DNA of 64,000 nucleotides from Streptomyces sp. NBC_01669 (GCF_026339735.1 NZ_JAPEQG010000001.1:3100001-3164000), one strand, 5' to 3'. Shown: positions 50,524-59,794, counted from the first letter of the stretch. The notes: generated from the sequence alone by a model not told the origin. Numbers and translations are program-made.

Positions 50524-51462
50524 ATGAGTGACCCTTCCTCCCCCTTCGGCTTCGAGCTCGTGCGGCGTGGTTACGACCGCGGTCAGGTGGATGACCGCAT
50601 TACCAAGCTCGTCGCCGACCGTGATAGTGCTCTGACCCGCATCACGTCTCTGGAAAAGCGCATCGAGGAGCTTCACCTCGAAACGCAGAACGCCCAGGCC
50701 CAGGTGAACGACGCAGAGCCGTCGTACGCGGGTCTCGGTGCGCGTGTGGAGAAGATTCTCCGCCTCGCCGAGGAGGAGGCGAAGGACCTGCGCGACGAGG
50801 CCCGTCGCGCCGCCGAGCAGCACCGCGAGCTCGCCGAGTCGGCCGCCCAGCAGGTACGCAACGACGCCGAGTCGTTCGCCACCGAGCGCAAGGCGAAGGC
50901 CGAGGACGAGGGCGTCCGCATCGTCGAGAAGTCCAAGGGTGAGGCCAACGCGCTGCGTACCGAGGCCCAGAAGGACGCGGCGCAGAAGCGCGAGGAGGCC
51001 GAGGCCCTCTTCGAGGAGACCCGCGCCAAGGCCGCCCAGGCCGCCGCGGACTTCGAGACCAACCTGGCCAAGCGCCGCGACCAGTCGGAGCGCGACCTCG
51101 CATCCCGTCAGGCCAAGGCCGAGAAGCGCCTCGCCGAGATCGAGCACCGCGCCGAGCAGCTCCGCCTGGAGGCCGAGAAGCTCCGTACGGACGCCGAGCG
51201 CCGGGCGCGTCAGACCGTGGAGACCGCGCAGCGCCAGTCCGAGGACATCGTGGCCGACGCGAACGCCAAGGCCGACCGGATCCGCAGCGAATCGGAGCGC
51301 GAACTGGCGGCACTCACCAACCGCCGCGACTCCATCAACGCGCAGCTGACCAACGTCCGCGAGATGCTGGCGACGCTGACCGGTGCCGCAGTGGCCGCCG
51401 CGGGTTCGCCGGTGGACGACGAGCCCGTCACCCGTGGTGTCCCGGCTCAGCAGACCCGCTGA
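50524..51462 (+). CDS. filP: FilP, intermediate filament-like coiled-coil protein
   Basis: The 312-residue protein begins MSDPSSPFGFELVRRGYDRG, whose N-terminal block resembles DivIVA-family heads (GYDRGQVDDRITKLVADRDS). It continues as a coiled coil from ~30 to ~290 and ends with a short disordered tail. FilP assembles into a network behind growing tips, giving the hypha stiffness, and binds Scy and DivIVA. The spacing to scy is 185 bp, and AGGAACCCC precedes the ATG, so filP likely has its own promoter besides read-through. Confidence 0.93.
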   Translation: MSDPSSPFGFELVRRGYDRGQVDDRITKLVADRDSALTRITSLEKRIEELHLETQNAQAQVNDAEPSYAGLGARVEKILRLAEEEAKDLRDEARRAAEQHRELAESAAQQVRNDAESFATERKAKAEDEGVRIVEKSKGEANALRTEAQKDAAQKREEAEALFEETRAKAAQAAADFETNLAKRRDQSERDLASRQAKAEKRLAEIEHRAEQLRLEAEKLRTDAERRARQTVETAQRQSEDIVADANAKADRIRSESERELAALTNRRDSINAQLTNVREMLATLTGAAVAAAGSPVDDEPVTRGVPAQQTR

Positions 51463-51490
51463 CGCCCCGGTACCTCAGCTGTACCCTTTG

Positions 51491-51527
51491 CGCGCCCGGT
51501 TCCGCCCTTGTGGTGGCGCCGGGCGCG
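51491..51527 (+). terminator. Hairpin after filP
   Basis: CGCGCCCGG pairs with CCGGGCGCG over a 19-nt loop which can pair further internally. It lies between filP and the first ABC gene. Confidence 0.55.
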
Positions 51528-51548
51528 TGGCCGTTCTAGCGTGAGCGC

Positions 51549-52562
51549 ATGATCGAGCTTGATGGCCTCACCAAGCGCTTCGGTAACAAGGTTGCCGTCG
51601 ACCACCTTTCATTCCAGGTCAGGCCTGGAATGGTGACGGGTTTTCTGGGCCCGAACGGGGCGGGCAAGTCCACCACGATGCGGATGATGCTCGATCTCGA
51701 CAACCCGACCAGCGGATCGGTGCGGATCGACGGCAAGCACTACCGTGAGCTGTCGGAGCCCCTGAAACACATCGGTGCGCTGCTCGACGCCAAGTCGATG
51801 CACGGAGGACGCAGCGCGTACGACAATCTGCTCTGTCTCGCGCAGAGCAATCGCATCCCGGAGAGCCGCGTCCCGGAAGTCCTCGACACCGTCGGCCTGA
51901 CCGCGGTGGCGAAGAAGAAGTCCAAGTCGTTCTCCCTCGGAATGGGTCAGCGGCTCGGAATCGCGGCCGCGCTGCTCGGTGATCCCGAGATCCTGATGTT
52001 CGACGAACCCGTCAATGGTCTGGACCCCGAGGGAATTCACTGGATCCGCAATCTGATGAAGACGCTCGCGGCGGAAGGCCGGACGATCTTCGTCTCCTCG
52101 CATCTGATGAGCGAAATGGCGCTCACCGCAGAACACTTGATCGTCATCGGCCAGGGCCGCCTGCTCGCCGACACCTCGATGGCCGATTTCATCCACCAGA
52201 ACTCGCGCAGTTATGTACGAATGCGCTCCCCGCAGCAGGAACGGCTGCGCGATGTGCTGCACGAGGCGGGCATCATCGCGGTCGAATCGGGGAGCGGCGT
52301 GCTGGAGATCGATGGCTCCACCAGCGAACAGCTCGGCGAGCTGGCCGCGCAGCACCAGATCGTGCTGCATGAGCTGAGCTCCCAACGGGCCTCGCTGGAG
52401 GAGGCATTCATGCAGATGACGGCGGACTCCGTGGAGTACCACGCCCATGCGGACCACGCCGGGTGGCCGCCACCGCCCGCGGGCCCCCAGTGGGGCGAGC
52501 AGTGGAACCAGCAGCACGACAGCTTCACGTCCGGCACCTCCGGCCCCGGAAAGGGGGCGTGA
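51549..52562 (+). CDS. ABC-2 type ATP-binding protein (cassette 1)
   Basis: The 337-residue protein has Walker A GPNGAGKST, a signature of the form SLGMGQRLG, Walker B ILMFDEPVNGLD and the switch His in VSSHLMSEM. After the ATPase domain (~1-220) comes a ~80-residue regulatory domain and a Pro/Gly/Gln-rich tail. The permease overlaps its end. The SLGMGQ signature is normal for this actinobacterial group. The substrate is unknown. A close paralogue follows at 55437, so the two cassettes are duplicated with two unrelated genes between them. Confidence 0.9.
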   Translation: MIELDGLTKRFGNKVAVDHLSFQVRPGMVTGFLGPNGAGKSTTMRMMLDLDNPTSGSVRIDGKHYRELSEPLKHIGALLDAKSMHGGRSAYDNLLCLAQSNRIPESRVPEVLDTVGLTAVAKKKSKSFSLGMGQRLGIAAALLGDPEILMFDEPVNGLDPEGIHWIRNLMKTLAAEGRTIFVSSHLMSEMALTAEHLIVIGQGRLLADTSMADFIHQNSRSYVRMRSPQQERLRDVLHEAGIIAVESGSGVLEIDGSTSEQLGELAAQHQIVLHELSSQRASLEEAFMQMTADSVEYHAHADHAGWPPPPAGPQWGEQWNQQHDSFTSGTSGPGKGA

Positions 52563-53347
52563 CGACGATGGCATCGGTACCCGCGGTCCTGACCTCCGAG
52601 TGGACCAAGATCCGTACGGTCTCCTCCACCACCTGGACCCTGATCTCCGCGTTCGCCGTCACCGCGGCGATGAGCGCGGCGCTCTGCGCACTGATGAACT
52701 CCCAGTTCGACGAACTCCCCGCGGCGGAGCAGGCCACCTTCGACCCGGCCCTCCTGAGTTTCTCCGGGATGGTCCTGGGTCAGCTCGCGATGGTCGTCTT
52801 CGGTGTCCTGGTGGTCAGCACGGAGTACAGCTCCGGCATGATCCGTACCTCGCTGGCGGCCGTGCCGCAGCGCGGCTCGTTCCTCTTCAGCAAGATCCTC
52901 GTCGCAGGTGTGCTGTCGCTGGTGGTCGGGCTGGCCACCAGCTTCGCCACGTTCTTCCTCGGCCAGGCACTCCTCGGCGACCATCGCACGGACATCGGTG
53001 CGGAGAATGTCCTGCGCGCGGTCTTCGGCGGCGGCATCTACATGGGGCTGATCGCGATCTTCTCCATGGGTGTGGCGACGATGCTGCGCAGCTCGATGCT
53101 GTCGCTCGGCATTCTGATGCCGTTCTTCTTCCTCGTCTCGCAGATCCTGTCGGCGGTCCCGGGCGCCAAGAACGTGGCCCGCTACTTTCCCGACCAGGCA
53201 GGCTCCAAGATCATGCAGGTGGTTCCGGCCGCCATGAACAGCGAGCCGGCGCCGTACGGGCCGTGGGGCGGGCTCGGCATTCTGGCCGCGTGGGTGGTGG
53301 CCGCGCTGATCGGTGGGTACCTCGTGCTCAAGAAGCGGGACGCGTAG
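52559..53347 (+). CDS. ABC-2 type permease (cassette 1)
   Basis: It has 262 residues from the GTG at 52559, which overlaps the stop of the ATPase (GTGA). An ATG at 52568 (MASVPAVLTSEWTKIR) is an alternative with a slightly better spaced purine-rich site. Six helices are predicted: TTWTLISAFAVTAAMSAAL, GMVLGQLAMVVFGVLVVSTE, then YSSGMIRTSLAAVP before four further segments. The EWTKIRTV...STEYSSGMIR pattern is shared with the second permease. The 3' end overlaps by 20 bp with the convergent KirBac-like gene. Confidence 0.87.
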   Translation: MTTMASVPAVLTSEWTKIRTVSSTTWTLISAFAVTAAMSAALCALMNSQFDELPAAEQATFDPALLSFSGMVLGQLAMVVFGVLVVSTEYSSGMIRTSLAAVPQRGSFLFSKILVAGVLSLVVGLATSFATFFLGQALLGDHRTDIGAENVLRAVFGGGIYMGLIAIFSMGVATMLRSSMLSLGILMPFFFLVSQILSAVPGAKNVARYFPDQAGSKIMQVVPAAMNSEPAPYGPWGGLGILAAWVVAALIGGYLVLKKRDA

Positions 53348-54311
53348 CCGGCAGGTCCGACTCGGACTCGGTCAGTATCGAGTCGAAGTCCTCCCAGCCC
53401 TCCCACTGCCAGACGTCCCGCTCAGGGTCCGCCTTGAGCGGGACGAACCGGCCGAGCTCGAAATCGCCCCGGGCCGCGTCCAGGTCGAACCACCGCTCGT
53501 CAGCCACCTCACTGCCGAGACCCACCGCCCGCGCCGTCAGCCTCACCATGAGTTTGGCGTCCTCCGACGCGGACAGATCCTTGCCCTGAATACTGGCAAG
53601 AGGCAGCTGCCCCACGGTGGCGTCCACCGGGATCCATACGGTGAAGGGCGCGCCTCGCTCCACGGCGAGCCACGAACGCTCGTCGGCCCGCTGCCCCTTC
53701 TCGTCCAGGACCTTGAGCCACTTCTTGTAGATGACACGGCTGCCGTCGAAGGGCGACGTCTCCAGGTAGCGCAGATGCACCCGGGCTCTGAGATCGACGA
53801 CCGAGAGGTTGTCGAAGTAGTTGTAGAAGCGCACCGCGATGACGGCATGGTCCGCCGCTGCGCCCGCGGGCACGGGAAAGTCGGCGGTACGGGTCGGCGA
53901 GACGCTCGCGCGCCGCCGCCAGACGAACGGGCGCAGCGCGAACAACTTGATCAGGACGATGCCGAGCACCACGGCGGGTGCCAGCGCGCCCGTCAATGAG
54001 GCCAGGGTGGCCAGCAGTTGGTGGGCGAGGCTGTCCTGCTCGGGGCTGAGGCTGTCCGTGCCCACGCAGGCCCGCAGTGCCCCCAGGGTCAGGTTCAACA
54101 GCCCCTCTCCGTCGCGGAAGCGGTCGCCGACGCTGCGGGAGGAGTGCTCGGTCAGGGTCCAGACGGCCGCGATGATTACGGCGAGACAGACCAGCGCGCT
54201 CAGCGCCATCAGCATCAGCGCGTGCACGGAACGGCCCGCGACCCACCAGCGGACGGACGTCCGGTGACGCGGATGCGATCTTTCGCTCCGTCGTCGTGCG
54301 GGTATCCACAT
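53328..54311 (-). CDS. KirBac-like membrane protein without a K+ selectivity filter
   Basis: The 327-residue protein has a helix at ~30-51, a short loop, and a second helix at ~96-125 followed by RPFVWRRR. The C-terminal domain is beta-rich: VIAVRFYNYFDNLSVVDLRA, RVHLRYLETSPFDG and VADERWFDLDAARGDFELGR. This order matches inward-rectifier (KirBac) channels. Where a T(V/I)GYG filter is expected, this protein reads RACVGTDSLSPEQ (~80-92), so potassium conduction is unlikely. It may have become a sensor or scaffold. The ATG at 54311 (MWIPARRR) follows a GGGGG motif; an upstream ATG at 54359 adds 16 residues. The assignment is by pattern only. Confidence 0.55.
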   Translation of the reverse strand: MWIPARRRSERSHPRHRTSVRWWVAGRSVHALMLMALSALVCLAVIIAAVWTLTEHSSRSVGDRFRDGEGLLNLTLGALRACVGTDSLSPEQDSLAHQLLATLASLTGALAPAVVLGIVLIKLFALRPFVWRRRASVSPTRTADFPVPAGAAADHAVIAVRFYNYFDNLSVVDLRARVHLRYLETSPFDGSRVIYKKWLKVLDEKGQRADERSWLAVERGAPFTVWIPVDATVGQLPLASIQGKDLSASEDAKLMVRLTARAVGLGSEVADERWFDLDAARGDFELGRFVPLKADPERDVWQWEGWEDFDSILTESESDLPATRPAS

Positions 54312-54464
54312 CGGTTCGCCCCCATTCAGAACCTCGTGCGAGGGGCTCCTTGCCCGCATTCGGCTCCGGCGAATCCCGCGCGCGGGGTGCCCCCGGTGCT
54401 CGCTGCGGGTAGACCGGGTGTGGAAGGCTCTGCCCGTGCCCGTGACCTACCGAAGGACGTCCCC

Positions 54465-55328
54465 ATGAAGGACCGAAGCCTCGCTGCGCTGGGCCTGGAC
54501 GACGTTCCGGCGAAGGAACCGCTGACCTATCCCGGCCGCCCGACCACCGAGCCCTCGTTGCTCGACGGCGACGAACTGCTTCAGCTGAGCGTCCGCCCGA
54601 TGCGGCTCGGCGACTGGTACGTCGAGGAGAAGCGGCAGCTCGACGAGGAACTGCGGCAACGCGGCCAGGTCGTGACCGGCAGTCGGCATCCGGTCGTCGC
54701 GGTCGGCTCCAACGCGTCCCCCGGCCAGGTCAGTCACAAGCTCACCCGGCTCGGCATCCCGGTCACCGTGCCGATGGTGCCGGTACGGGTGGAGGGCATC
54801 GGCGTCGGCTGCTCCGGGCACATCAGTCCGGCCGGCTATGTCGCGGGCACGCCGTACGTGGACCGGGGCGCGAGCGCGGTCCTCGTCGTCGCCTGGCTGG
54901 ACGCCGAGCAGCTGGAAGCCGTCGATGCCACCGAGTTCCCCGACTACCGGCGGGCGATATTGCCCGGCGACGAATTCCCGATGACCATGCCGTCCGGGGA
55001 ACGGCTCGGCGGCGCGTACATCTACTTCAGCTCGCACGGTGTACTGGCCGGCCCGGACGGCACGCCGCGTCCCGGCGGCGGCGACCAGTCCGAGCTCCTC
55101 GCCGCCCTGCTCGCCGCTTCGCCCCGTCTCGGTGAACTGCTCGGCCCCGACCCGTCGTCCTGGGTCAAGAAGGCGGGCATCGATCCCGGCCTGCGCGAGG
55201 AGGGCACCCGGATCTTCGGCGAGGAGGGATGGGTACTCCCGCAGACCGACTTCCTGCCGTACCTCGACGCTTCCGCCGACCTGCGGCTTTACGACGACCT
55301 GCCGCCTCTCGGCGACTCGCTCCCCTGA
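54465..55328 (+). CDS. Conserved hypothetical protein (287 residues)
   Basis: The ATG at 54465 is preceded by GAAGGACG. The protein has no signal peptide or membrane helix. Recognisable blocks are HPVVAVGSNASPGQVSHKLT, VPVRVEGIGVGCSGHISPAG, RGASAVLVVAWLDAEQLEAV and GGAYIYFSSHGVLAG. The VAVGSNASP...PVRV pattern and the cysteine in GCSGH could form an enzyme pocket similar to gamma-glutamylcyclotransferase-like folds, but I cannot name a family with confidence. It sits between two ABC-2 cassettes and is transcribed with the second. Confidence 0.6.
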   Translation: MKDRSLAALGLDDVPAKEPLTYPGRPTTEPSLLDGDELLQLSVRPMRLGDWYVEEKRQLDEELRQRGQVVTGSRHPVVAVGSNASPGQVSHKLTRLGIPVTVPMVPVRVEGIGVGCSGHISPAGYVAGTPYVDRGASAVLVVAWLDAEQLEAVDATEFPDYRRAILPGDEFPMTMPSGERLGGAYIYFSSHGVLAGPDGTPRPGGGDQSELLAALLAASPRLGELLGPDPSSWVKKAGIDPGLREEGTRIFGEEGWVLPQTDFLPYLDASADLRLYDDLPPLGDSLP

Positions 55329-55436
55329 ACGGCTTGGCCGGAACCGTCAAGGCCTGGATATCCTCCTAACTCTTACGGGGGGCGTGCGGCCTGACGGCCT
55401 GGGCCCCGACGACAGATAAGTCGATGGGGCTGGAGC

Positions 55437-56579
55437 ATGATCGAGGCAGTCGGCCTGACCAAGCGCTACGGCGCGAAGACGGCCGTGTACAACCTTTCCT
55501 TCCAGGTGCGGCCCGGCGCCGTCACCGGATTCCTCGGTCCCAACGGGTCGGGCAAGTCCACCACCATGCGCATGATGCTCGGCCTGGACCAGCCGACGTC
55601 CGGCCACGTGACGATCGGCGGGCATCCCTTCCGCAGCCTGCCGAACGCGCCGCGCCAGGTGGGTGCGCTGCTGGACGCCAAGGCGGTGCACGGAGGCCGC
55701 AGCGCCCGTAACCACCTGCTCTCGCTGGCGCAGCTCGCGGGTATCCCGGCCGCCCGGGTCGACGAGGTGCTCGGTGTCGTGGGCCTGCAGGACGTCGCCA
55801 GGAAGCGGTCCAAGGGATTCTCGCTCGGCATGGGGCAGAGGCTCGGGATCGCGGCGGCGCTGCTGGGCGACCCGCAGGTGCTGCTCTTCGACGAGCCGGT
55901 CAACGGCCTCGACCCGGAGGGCATCCTCTGGGTCCGCAATCTGATGCGTTTGCTGGCGTCCGAGGGCCGTACGGTCTTTGTTTCCAGCCATCTGATGAGC
56001 GAGATGGCGCTCACCGCCGATCATCTGATCGTGATCGGGCGCGGTCAGCTGCTCGCCGATATGAGCGTCAAGGACTTCATCTCCGCCAACTCGGCCGATT
56101 TCGCGCGGGTACGGGTCCCGGATGCGCAGCCCGAGCAGCGGGAGAAGCTGACCGCCGCGCTCACCGAGGCGGGCGGCCAGGTCATGTCCGAGCCGGGCGG
56201 GGCCCTGCGGGTCACCGGGCTGCAGCTGCCGCGGATCAGTGACCTGGCGCACGGGGCGGATGTGCGGCTGTGGGAGCTCTCACCGCACCAGGCCTCGCTG
56301 GAGGAGGCGTACATGCGGATGACGCAGGGCGCCGTGGACTACCGCTCCACGGTGGACCAGAAGGCCGGGCTGCAGCAGCCCGTGCCGGGCGGCGGATACG
56401 CACCGCCGCTGCCGACCGTCCCGGAGGTGCCGCAGCAGGGCTGGTACGCCCCGCCGCCGCCCGGACAGAACCCGTACGCGGCACCCCCCGTGGCCGCCCC
56501 GGCCGTGCCCGCGCCCGCCGCGCCCGCAGCCGGCCCCGCAGACCTGACCAAGCGCGACACCAGCGAGGACGCCCGATGA
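55437..56579 (+). CDS. ABC-2 type ATP-binding protein (cassette 2)
   Basis: The 380-residue paralogue of the protein at 51549 has Walker A GPNGSGKST, SLGMGQRLG, LLFDEPVNGLD and SSHLMSEM. Over the ATPase core most positions match cassette 1. The tail is longer (from ~300), very rich in Pro/Ala (APAVPAPAAPA), and absent from copy 1. It overlaps the permease by 4 bp. The duplication probably produced two transporters with related but different cargo or partners. Confidence 0.9.
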   Translation: MIEAVGLTKRYGAKTAVYNLSFQVRPGAVTGFLGPNGSGKSTTMRMMLGLDQPTSGHVTIGGHPFRSLPNAPRQVGALLDAKAVHGGRSARNHLLSLAQLAGIPAARVDEVLGVVGLQDVARKRSKGFSLGMGQRLGIAAALLGDPQVLLFDEPVNGLDPEGILWVRNLMRLLASEGRTVFVSSHLMSEMALTADHLIVIGRGQLLADMSVKDFISANSADFARVRVPDAQPEQREKLTAALTEAGGQVMSEPGGALRVTGLQLPRISDLAHGADVRLWELSPHQASLEEAYMRMTQGAVDYRSTVDQKAGLQQPVPGGGYAPPLPTVPEVPQQGWYAPPPPGQNPYAAPPVAAPAVPAPAAPAAGPADLTKRDTSEDAR

Positions 56580-57451
56580 CAACGCCGCCGACCCCGCAGG
56601 CGCCGTACCAGCAGCAGGCGCAGCAGTACCCGCAGCAGAACTGGGCGCCGGCGCCCACCGATCTGTACACGTCGCCCATCCCGCAGCGCCGCGCCACCCT
56701 CGCCGACGCGCTCGCCTCCGAGTGGACCAAGATCCGCTCCGTGCGCTCCACGATGTGGACGCTCGGCATCATGATCGTGCTGCTGCTCGGCATCGGACTG
56801 CTGTCGGCCGTCGCTGTCAACGCGTCCGACTCCGAGATCGGCTCCACCAAGGTGCTCAGCTTCGGCTTCTTCGGGGTGCTTCTCGGTTCGATCTGTGTGA
56901 TCACACTCGGCGTGATGACCATCGCCACCGAGTACGGCACCGGCATGATCCGTACGACGCTGACGGCCTGCCCCAGCCGCGCCCGGGTGCTGAGCGCGAA
57001 GGCGATCGTCTTCTTCCTGCTCACCTTCACCATCACGACCGTGATGACCACGCTCGTCGCCGCGCTGCAGACGGCCATCCTGGACGGCGGTACCGCGAGC
57101 GGTGACGACTGGCTGCGCGCCACGGTCGGCGTCGGTCTCTACATCGCGACCCTGGGACTGCTGTCGCTTGCGGTCGGCGCTCTCATCCGGCACTCCGCCG
57201 GCGCGATCACGATCATGATCGCGGTGGTACTGCTGCCGCTGGTGCTGGCCATGTTCATGTTTTCGCAGTCGCTCGCCGATGTGCAGCAGGCCCTCTTCGA
57301 GTACTCGATCCCCAGCCAGCTCGGCGGGCTGTACGACGCCTCGGTCTCCGCGTCGGGACCGTCCGGCTGGGAGCCGCTGTGGATCATGATCGGCGTCACT
57401 GCCGTGGCCATGATCGGTGCCTTCGCGTCACTGGAGAGCCGCGACGTCTGA
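56576..57451 (+). CDS. ABC-2 type permease (cassette 2)
   Basis: The 291-residue protein has a disordered Gln/Pro-rich N-terminus of ~40 residues (PYQQQAQQYPQQNW) absent from cassette 1. After it comes ALASEWTKIRSVRSTMWTLG and six predicted helices, with IATEYGTGMIRTTLTACPSR matching its paralogue. ATGA couples it to the ATPase. The next gene converges with only 21 bp between. The Gln-rich extension may bind cytosolic partners. Confidence 0.88.
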   Translation: MTTPPTPQAPYQQQAQQYPQQNWAPAPTDLYTSPIPQRRATLADALASEWTKIRSVRSTMWTLGIMIVLLLGIGLLSAVAVNASDSEIGSTKVLSFGFFGVLLGSICVITLGVMTIATEYGTGMIRTTLTACPSRARVLSAKAIVFFLLTFTITTVMTTLVAALQTAILDGGTASGDDWLRATVGVGLYIATLGLLSLAVGALIRHSAGAITIMIAVVLLPLVLAMFMFSQSLADVQQALFEYSIPSQLGGLYDASVSASGPSGWEPLWIMIGVTAVAMIGAFASLESRDV

Positions 57452-57472
57452 CCGGTTCCCGTCCTGCGGAGC

Positions 57473-57802
57473 TCAATAGCGCGGCGCGTTCCTGGACCGC
57501 TGCACCCTCGTGGTGCGGCGGTCCTTCGCGTTCCAGCACGCCTTGTGCCAGTGCCTGCGGTCGTCGATCCCGCCGTACTCGGGCCAAGTGACGAGGTGCG
57601 GTACGCCGGACGGGATCTCCTGGTCGCAGCCGGGGCAGCGATACCGCTTTCCCGCCGCGCTCGCACCGCTGACCGGGCGCACCGACCACTGCTCGCCCTG
57701 CCATTCCTCGGCGCGCCCGCCCCCGCCGTAGCGCTCCCCCGACACGCTCGCGCTGTCGGAGGGATTCTCGCCGCCTCGGGGACGGTTACGGCGCGGGGAC
57801 AC
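57473..57802 (-). CDS. Small zinc-finger-like protein (often labelled ATP/GTP-binding)
   Basis: The 109-residue protein starts at a GTG (MSPRRNRPRGGENPSDSASV, basic and disordered). The C-terminal half has RYRCPGCDQEIPSGVPHLVT followed by DRRHWHKACWNAKDRR. The CxxC...HxxC arrangement looks like a single zinc site. Streptomyces homologues are commonly named ATP/GTP-binding protein, though no nucleotide motif is visible. It is convergent with the cassette 2 permease and divergent from the LLM gene. Confidence 0.7.
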   Translation of the reverse strand: MSPRRNRPRGGENPSDSASVSGERYGGGGRAEEWQGEQWSVRPVSGASAAGKRYRCPGCDQEIPSGVPHLVTWPEYGGIDDRRHWHKACWNAKDRRTTRVQRSRNAPRY

Positions 57803-58000
57803 GTGACACCTCACAGGGCAGGCTGGGCAGTTCCCGTCAAGCGTAGGGCCATTCGGCCGGGGCAGGCGTCCGGTACCGCCCGGGACAGGACGGGTTACCG
57901 GAAAATCGCAACAACTTCGCCGTGGACCGTGCCTTTGGCACGTGTCAGACGTTGTTGCCAGTAGGGGAGAGCCGCGTCGGCCACAAGGAGGTAATTGGCG

Positions 58001-59053
58001 ATGCGCGTGGGAACGTTCGTACTGGCAGCCCAGTTTCCGGGGCAGGGGCCGGGGGAGGCGCTGCATCGCGCGATCCGGTCCACCGAGGTCGCGGAGAAGT
58101 CCGGGCTCGATTCGGTCTGGCTGGCAGAACATCATTTCGTGCCGTACGGGGTCTGCCCGTCCGCCGTCACGCTGGCCGCGCTGCTGCTCGGCCGCACCCG
58201 CAGGATCCGGGTCGGTACGGCGGTCAGCGTGCTGCCGAACCAGCATCCGGTGGCGCTCGGTGAACAGGCCGCGCTGCTCCATCTCACCAGCGGGGGCAGA
58301 TTCTCCCTCGGCGTGGGACGGGGCGGCCCCTGGGTGGACCTGGAGGTGTTCGGAGGGGGCCTGGAGGCGTACGAGACGGGCTTCCCGGAGTCGTTGGACC
58401 TGCTGCTCGACTGGCTGCGCGAACCACGCGTGGCGGGCAACGGGGAGCGATTCGGCTTCCGTGAGGTCGCGGTGGTCCCCCGGGCCGACGAGCTGCTCGA
58501 CGAGAACGACGGGAACGGCACGCAAGGGCCGGGCGGCCCCGAGGTGATCGTCGCGTGCACGTCGCCGAAGAGCGTGAAACTCGCCGCCGAGAACGGCCTG
58601 CCGATGCTTCTCGGAATGCACTGCGGCGACGAGGAGAAGGCCGAGATGGTCGCCCTGTGGCGCTCCACCGCGCTCGCCGCGGGCCGGTCGCCCGAGAGTG
58701 TCCGGGAGGCGGGCCATGTCTCCGCGGGCGTCGCCCAGATCGCGGACCGGTCCGAGGAGGCCGTGGAGACACTCGTGAAGGCGATGCCGGGGTGGCTGCG
58801 ACAGGGACTGGACGCCCATGTGACGGTCGACGGCAGGCACCGCGTGATGCGCGACCCGGTCGCCTATACGGAGTTGCTCTGCGGCCTTCATCCGGTGGGC
58901 CCGCCCGGGCTCGCCGCAGACCGGCTCGCCGCAACCGCCGAGCGGACAGGCATCACCAGGTTCGCGCTCCTGGTGGAGGGTTCGGGAGATCTGGCGGCCA
59001 CGGAGGAGAACGTAGCGCGGCTGGGCACCGAGGTACTGCCACTACTGACATGA
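58001..59053 (+). CDS. LLM-class flavin-dependent oxidoreductase
   Basis: The 350-residue protein is a luciferase-like TIM barrel: MRVGTFVLAAQFPGQGPGEA, SGLDSVWLAEHHFVPYGVCP, RIRVGTAVSVLPNQHPV and SGGRFSLGVGRGGPWVDLE. It should use FMNH2 or F420; Streptomyces has both, and the sequence does not decide. The ATG at 58001 has a perfect AAGGAGGT 8 nt upstream, pointing to strong translation. It is alone, divergent from the zinc-finger-like gene and convergent with the SCO5389-family gene. The substrate is unknown. Confidence 0.88.
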   Translation: MRVGTFVLAAQFPGQGPGEALHRAIRSTEVAEKSGLDSVWLAEHHFVPYGVCPSAVTLAALLLGRTRRIRVGTAVSVLPNQHPVALGEQAALLHLTSGGRFSLGVGRGGPWVDLEVFGGGLEAYETGFPESLDLLLDWLREPRVAGNGERFGFREVAVVPRADELLDENDGNGTQGPGGPEVIVACTSPKSVKLAAENGLPMLLGMHCGDEEKAEMVALWRSTALAAGRSPESVREAGHVSAGVAQIADRSEEAVETLVKAMPGWLRQGLDAHVTVDGRHRVMRDPVAYTELLCGLHPVGPPGLAADRLAATAERTGITRFALLVEGSGDLAATEENVARLGTEVLPLLT

Positions 59054-59074
59054 ACACCCGTAGGAGTACAGGGA

Positions 59075-59122
59075 GCTGCCGCCCCGGAGCCAGTTGCACC
59101 TCCCGCGGCCCGGAGCGGCAGC
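59075..59122. terminator. Candidate bidirectional terminator
   Basis: GCTGCCGC pairs with GCGGCAGC across a 32-nt partly paired loop, in the gap between two converging genes. Confidence 0.45.
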
Positions 59123-59130
59123 AGAAGCGT

Positions 59131-59523
59131 TCAGCAGTCCCGTAGTTCGGGCGACTGGTTGAGCAACTGGCCCCGCACCGAAGTGAATCGGGCCAGCCGC
59201 TCGTCGACCGAGGCGTCCAGCGGGAACACCGCGACGCGGTGGCAGTTCTGGAATGCCAGGCGCACCCCGAAGTGCCGCTGCAGCGCACCGCGTATCGCAT
59301 CACTCGCGAGCGCACGCAGCAGCTGACCACGTGCCTGCTCATCCGGCGGGGGCGTCTGGTTGTCGGCGAACTCGCCGCCGTCGACCTTCAGCTGGGCCAC
59401 CAGAGAGCTGATCATCTCCCATGCGTAGGGCAGGGAGGTCCGGACGCAGTCGACGAAGTCGGCTTCGTCGACCTCGCCTCGCTCGGCCTGTTCCAACAGC
59501 GCCGGTGAGACGTCGAGCGACAT
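59131..59523 (-). CDS. SCO5389-family protein
   Basis: The 130-residue protein reads MSLDVSPALLEQAERGEVDE and contains VDCVRTSLPYAWEMISSLVA and AFQNCHRVAVFPLDASVDER. It is all-helical with no membrane segment. This is a strictly conserved actinobacterial family named after SCO5389, of unknown function, regularly encoded next to nucS as it is here (divergent, 271 bp). The start has GAGAGGAGAA upstream. Conserved proximity suggests a link with DNA maintenance, but nothing in the sequence shows it. Confidence 0.85.
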   Translation of the reverse strand: MSLDVSPALLEQAERGEVDEADFVDCVRTSLPYAWEMISSLVAQLKVDGGEFADNQTPPPDEQARGQLLRALASDAIRGALQRHFGVRLAFQNCHRVAVFPLDASVDERLARFTSVRGQLLNQSPELRDC

Positions 59524-59794
59524 GGGTTCTCCTCTCGCGACCCCGGCGGACGGCCGGGGCCTTACGGGCAGGGAAGGAGGACGGCGACGCAGCGTACACG
59601 CGCGGCGACCTCCTGCTTCCACGGTAAGGGCGCAGTCCGGGCCGCACCAGGAGATTGGGAACACAACCGGCCAATAACGAAGGTGCGCAAAGAGGGGCAA
59701 GCCCGAGGTCCTGAAGCGCTGTGGTGGGCGATGGTGGTGGGGCGGCGGAGGGAGAATCGCGCCGGGCACCCGTCGTCGAGTAGCGTTGCGGACC

